A DNA stretch of 64,000 nt, taken from Streptomyces sp. NA04227 (GTDB lineage Bacteria; Actinomycetota; Actinomycetes; Streptomycetales; Streptomycetaceae). The stretch spans positions 1 to 64,000 of the forward strand of contig NZ_CP054918.1 in the NCBI RefSeq assembly GCF_013364195.1, in the 5' to 3' direction. The notes beneath the pieces were generated by a model. That model searched no databases, was not told where the DNA came from, and saw only the letters and a program-made list of their open reading frames with translations. Numbering within the stretch: position 1 is the stretch's first letter; each line of letters opens with the position of its first letter. Below, piece after piece: positions 61,901 to 64,000 of the stretch. A program made the position numbers and the translations under genes.

Positions 61901-62040
61901 CCTGGCAAGTGCCGGACGTCCCGGGCGACTTGACCGCCAACGCAGCCCCGGTCATCCACCCCGGTCCTCCAGTGGACCTACGGCCACCAGCCAGTCGGCC
62001 CGACCAGCAGCGGGCCCTACTCAGTGCGTTCTGACCACTG

Positions 62041-62078
62041 CCGGCCCGGGGGCGAAAACCTTTCCGCCCCCGGGCCGG
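62041..62078 (+). terminator. strong hairpin after the snapalysin gene
   Basis: CCGGCCCGGGGGCG (62041-62054) and CGCCCCCGGGCCGG (62065-62078) pair perfectly over 14 bp around a 10-base loop. No T run follows, as is usual in Streptomyces. It lies 140 bp after the stop, and no other gene lies in 61901-62343. Confidence 0.75.
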
Positions 62079-62343
62079 TGCGGACACACCGGCGCTCGTG
62101 CCCGGAACGGTCACCACCACGGTCGATCAGCCGGGCCAATCGACCGTTCGGACTTTGCTTCTTGCCGGTGGCTACCGGGCGGCAAGAGGATCTACGTACG
62201 TGGCGTATACGGGTATACGGGCATGGGTGGGTGGCGGCCGACCCGCTCGTACGCATGCGACGGAACGCGCCCCCCTGTCCGGGGAACACGAGGTGAGTCC
62301 TGGCTGAGAACGTACGGGCCCGGCGAGACGAAGCGAGGGCGAG

Positions 62344-63012
62344 ATGACGGCGAGCGCAGGCGAACTCGCGGTGGTGTGGTGCGACTTCGGGGGTGTGCTG
62401 ACTCCGCCGGTGGACGAGGCGTTCGCCCGGGTGGTGCGAGCCGCCGAGGTGCCGGCCGACGCCTTGAGTGCGGCTGTCGAAGCGGTCGCCGCGGAGATGG
62501 GGCTCGCCGGCATCGCGCCGCTGGAACTCGGACTGCTCGATCAAACCGAGTGGGGGCGACGTGTCACCGCCGCCCTGGCGCCCCGATGGCGGCCGCGGGT
62601 CGACCTCGGCCGGTTCGGGGACCACTTCTACTACGACGGCCGCGCGCTCGACGTGACCCTCTTCGACCACCTCGCGGTACTGCGCGCCCGGGGACTGCGG
62701 ACGGGGCTGCTCACCAACAGTGTCCTGGAGTGGGAGCCGCACCGTGCGGCCATGTTCGCCGCCGCCGGACGCTCCGAGGCCCTGTTCGACGCGGTGCTGC
62801 GCTCGCACGAGGTCGGCCTCGCCAAGCCCGACGAAGCGCTCTTCGCCCTTGCCGAGACCACCTTCGCGGCGAGCCCCGAACAGTGCCTGCTGATCGACGA
62901 CTTGGAGTCCAACTGCGCGGCAGCCCGCCGCCGCGGCTGGACGGCCGTGACCCATGTGGATGCCGCGCGGACCATCAAGGCTCTCGACCAGCTGGTGCCC
63001 GGCGGACACTGA
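62344..63012 (+). CDS. HAD-family hydrolase
   Basis: A 222-residue hydrolase. The first motif is VVWCDFGGVLTPP: the nucleophile Asp is present, but the usual second Asp is Gly (DFGGV), as in the yihX-type phosphatase subgroup. Motif II is LLTNSVLEW, and motif IV is LLIDDLESNCAAARRRG. A helical cap lies between. It may act on a sugar phosphate or other small phosphate ester; the substrate cannot be read from sequence. Confidence 0.87.
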   Translation: MTASAGELAVVWCDFGGVLTPPVDEAFARVVRAAEVPADALSAAVEAVAAEMGLAGIAPLELGLLDQTEWGRRVTAALAPRWRPRVDLGRFGDHFYYDGRALDVTLFDHLAVLRARGLRTGLLTNSVLEWEPHRAAMFAAAGRSEALFDAVLRSHEVGLAKPDEALFALAETTFAASPEQCLLIDDLESNCAAARRRGWTAVTHVDAARTIKALDQLVPGGH

Positions 63013-63081
63013 GCGCGTCCCCAGTGCCGCCCGGTCGGGGGCCTGAACGCGTCCCGACCGGCGTTCGGTCGGGATCGCGGC

Positions 63082-63408
63082 TCACATCCGCGCATCCCGG
63101 CGGATCATCAGCGGCCGGTCCAGGATTTCGATGTACATGATGCGCTCGTGCACGACATCCAGGGCGAGCATGCCCTTCGCGGGCAGCAGCGGGACACAGC
63201 GGTGGCCCTGACCGAAGGGCTGCCCCGGCGGGTGATCCGCCGTACGGACGCTCTGGCAGAACTCGTCACCGCACTCGCACAGGCCGAACAGGCGGACATC
63301 GCGCACGGTGAGGGCCAACTCCCGTTCACCTTCCGCCTCCAGGAGGTCGGCAAGTTCGGCGACGAGCTCGGGGAACATCTCTCGGAGGAGGGGATGGTCC
63401 TGTTCCAT
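63082..63408 (-). CDS. small hypothetical protein with Cys-rich motif
   Basis: A 108-residue protein from ATG 63408. MEQDHPLLREMFPELVAELA is a helical start, and VRDVRLFGLCECGDEFCQSV carries a C-x-C-x4-C motif that could bind a metal, followed by HRCVPLLPAKGMLALDVVHE. It ends in a beta pair (RIMYIEILDRPLMIRRDARM). A real-looking Streptomyces gene with no recognised function. It is divergent from the Ppx/GppA-like gene, 173 bp away. Confidence 0.7.
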   Translation of the reverse strand: MEQDHPLLREMFPELVAELADLLEAEGERELALTVRDVRLFGLCECGDEFCQSVRTADHPPGQPFGQGHRCVPLLPAKGMLALDVVHERIMYIEILDRPLMIRRDARM

Positions 63409-63581
63409 ACGGCGACAGTAAACGCCGAGGCCCGTCTCCCCGGAGCCGGGTCCACCGGATCGTGGCCTTCCCCGAGGCGTGGGTGACACCTGGTCAGACG
63501 GTAGGTATTCTCCAGATTTTCACAGCGATTCAATCGACGCCGACGGCTGAATCGTGTAGCGAGGCGCGGGAAGGGATCTGG

Positions 63582-64000
63582 ATGAAGCTGGGTGTGCTGG
63601 ATGTGGGGGCACACACGGTGCATCTGATGGTGGATGTCGGCGACGAGGTCATGACCGAAACGCGGTCGGTGAAGAAACCGGTCCGGCTGGCCGCACGCCT
63701 GGATGCACGGGGCCGACTGGACGCCGCAGGCGTCGAGTTGCTGTCCCGGGCGGTGAACGCCTGCTTGTGCGAGGCCCTGCGGCTCGGGGTGACGACACTT
63801 CTCGCCTACGCGACGGCGTTCATCAGGCATGTCGCCAACGGCGAGGACGTGGTGGAGGCCGTGCGTTCACGTACCGGAGTGCGTCTGATCGCTCTTCCTC
63901 GCGCGTCCAAGGTGGAGCTGGCCTTCCTGGCCGCACGCCGATGGCTCGGGCGGCAGGCCGGCCCGCTGGCGGTCGTGGATCTCGGTGCGCATGCTCTCGA
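63582..64000 (+). CDS. Ppx/GppA-like phosphatase, cut by the window end
   Basis: The first 139 codons of a gene that runs off the right edge. MKLGVLDVGAHTVHLMVDVG matches the start of exopolyphosphatase/pppGpp phosphatases (usually DxGSN/SHT), and LLAYATAFIRHVAN, VRSRTGVRLIALPR and LAFLAARRWLG follow the fold. The usual second phosphate loop, D-I-G-G-G-S, here reads VVDLGAHAL, so the active site looks degenerate. GGGAAGGG precedes the ATG. A non-catalytic or altered-function paralogue is possible. Confidence 0.82.
   Translation, partial: MKLGVLDVGAHTVHLMVDVGDEVMTETRSVKKPVRLAARLDARGRLDAAGVELLSRAVNACLCEALRLGVTTLLAYATAFIRHVANGEDVVEAVRSRTGVRLIALPRASKVELAFLAARRWLGRQAGPLAVVDLGAHAL

Overview
The window is high-GC actinomycete DNA, almost certainly Streptomyces. 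Supporting signs are the strong third-position G/C bias, GTG starts and 4-bp ATGA/GTGA gene overlaps, a SARP regulator, a TTA (bldA-type) codon in a tailoring oxygenase, streptogrisin- and snapalysin-type secreted proteases, and many regulator families typical of the genus. The density of broken transposases, prophage and integrase scraps, frameshifted genes and minisatellites suggests a variable chromosome-arm region; that placement is an inference. No tRNA, rRNA or CRISPR array was seen.

Layout. 0-4.5 kb: an IS30-type end, a decayed RHS/polymorphic-toxin gene ending in a Hint domain, small hypothetical genes, and a tandem pair of small beta-rich proteins. 4.5-7.4 kb: a metal-resistance unit, with an SmtB/ArsR sensor divergent from a P1B-4 metal ATPase and a translationally coupled [2Fe-2S] ferredoxin-like protein. 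7.5-18.4 kb: regulators, small enzymes and a secreted DNase, interleaved with remnants of a cytosine methyltransferase, ISL3, IS21, Tn3, IS701, an FAH hydrolase, a regulator tail and an integrase, plus a PAP2 membrane protein. 18.4-24.1 kb: a two-component system whose kinase is frameshifted, divergent from a lipoprotein/adaptor/ABC ATPase/MacB-like permease operon. 24.1-30.8 kb: luciferase-like and phage-capsid pseudogenes, then a rifampin phosphotransferase (rph) with a rifamycin-associated element (RAE) palindrome upstream, and a frameshifted VOC gene.

30.8-36.3 kb is an unusual G/T-skewed block with minisatellites, a SARP activator and an aromatic-polyketide-type FAD monooxygenase. 37.4-38.3 kb holds a truncated IS30 that interrupts a small gene. 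39-48.4 kb carries a streptogrisin-type protease, an HTH regulator, a PHB-depolymerase-like esterase, a divergent MFS/HxlR pair, a SLATT-like membrane protein, a uridine-kinase-like protein, an SDR and a GNAT. 48.4-50.9 kb is an A/C-skewed block with an ECF sigma factor, an 8-bp VNTR and another SDR.

51.4-57.6 kb is a sugar-type ABC importer operon (ATPase, binding protein, metallophosphoesterase, two permeases), meeting a LysR gene end to end; the order suggests uptake of a phosphodiester such as a glycerophosphodiester. 57.8-64 kb holds a PhyH-like dioxygenase, an AraC/GyrI-like regulator, a flavodoxin-like protein, a P-loop kinase, a snapalysin protease with a strong terminator-like hairpin downstream, a HAD hydrolase, a small hypothetical and the start of a Ppx/GppA-like gene cut by the window edge.
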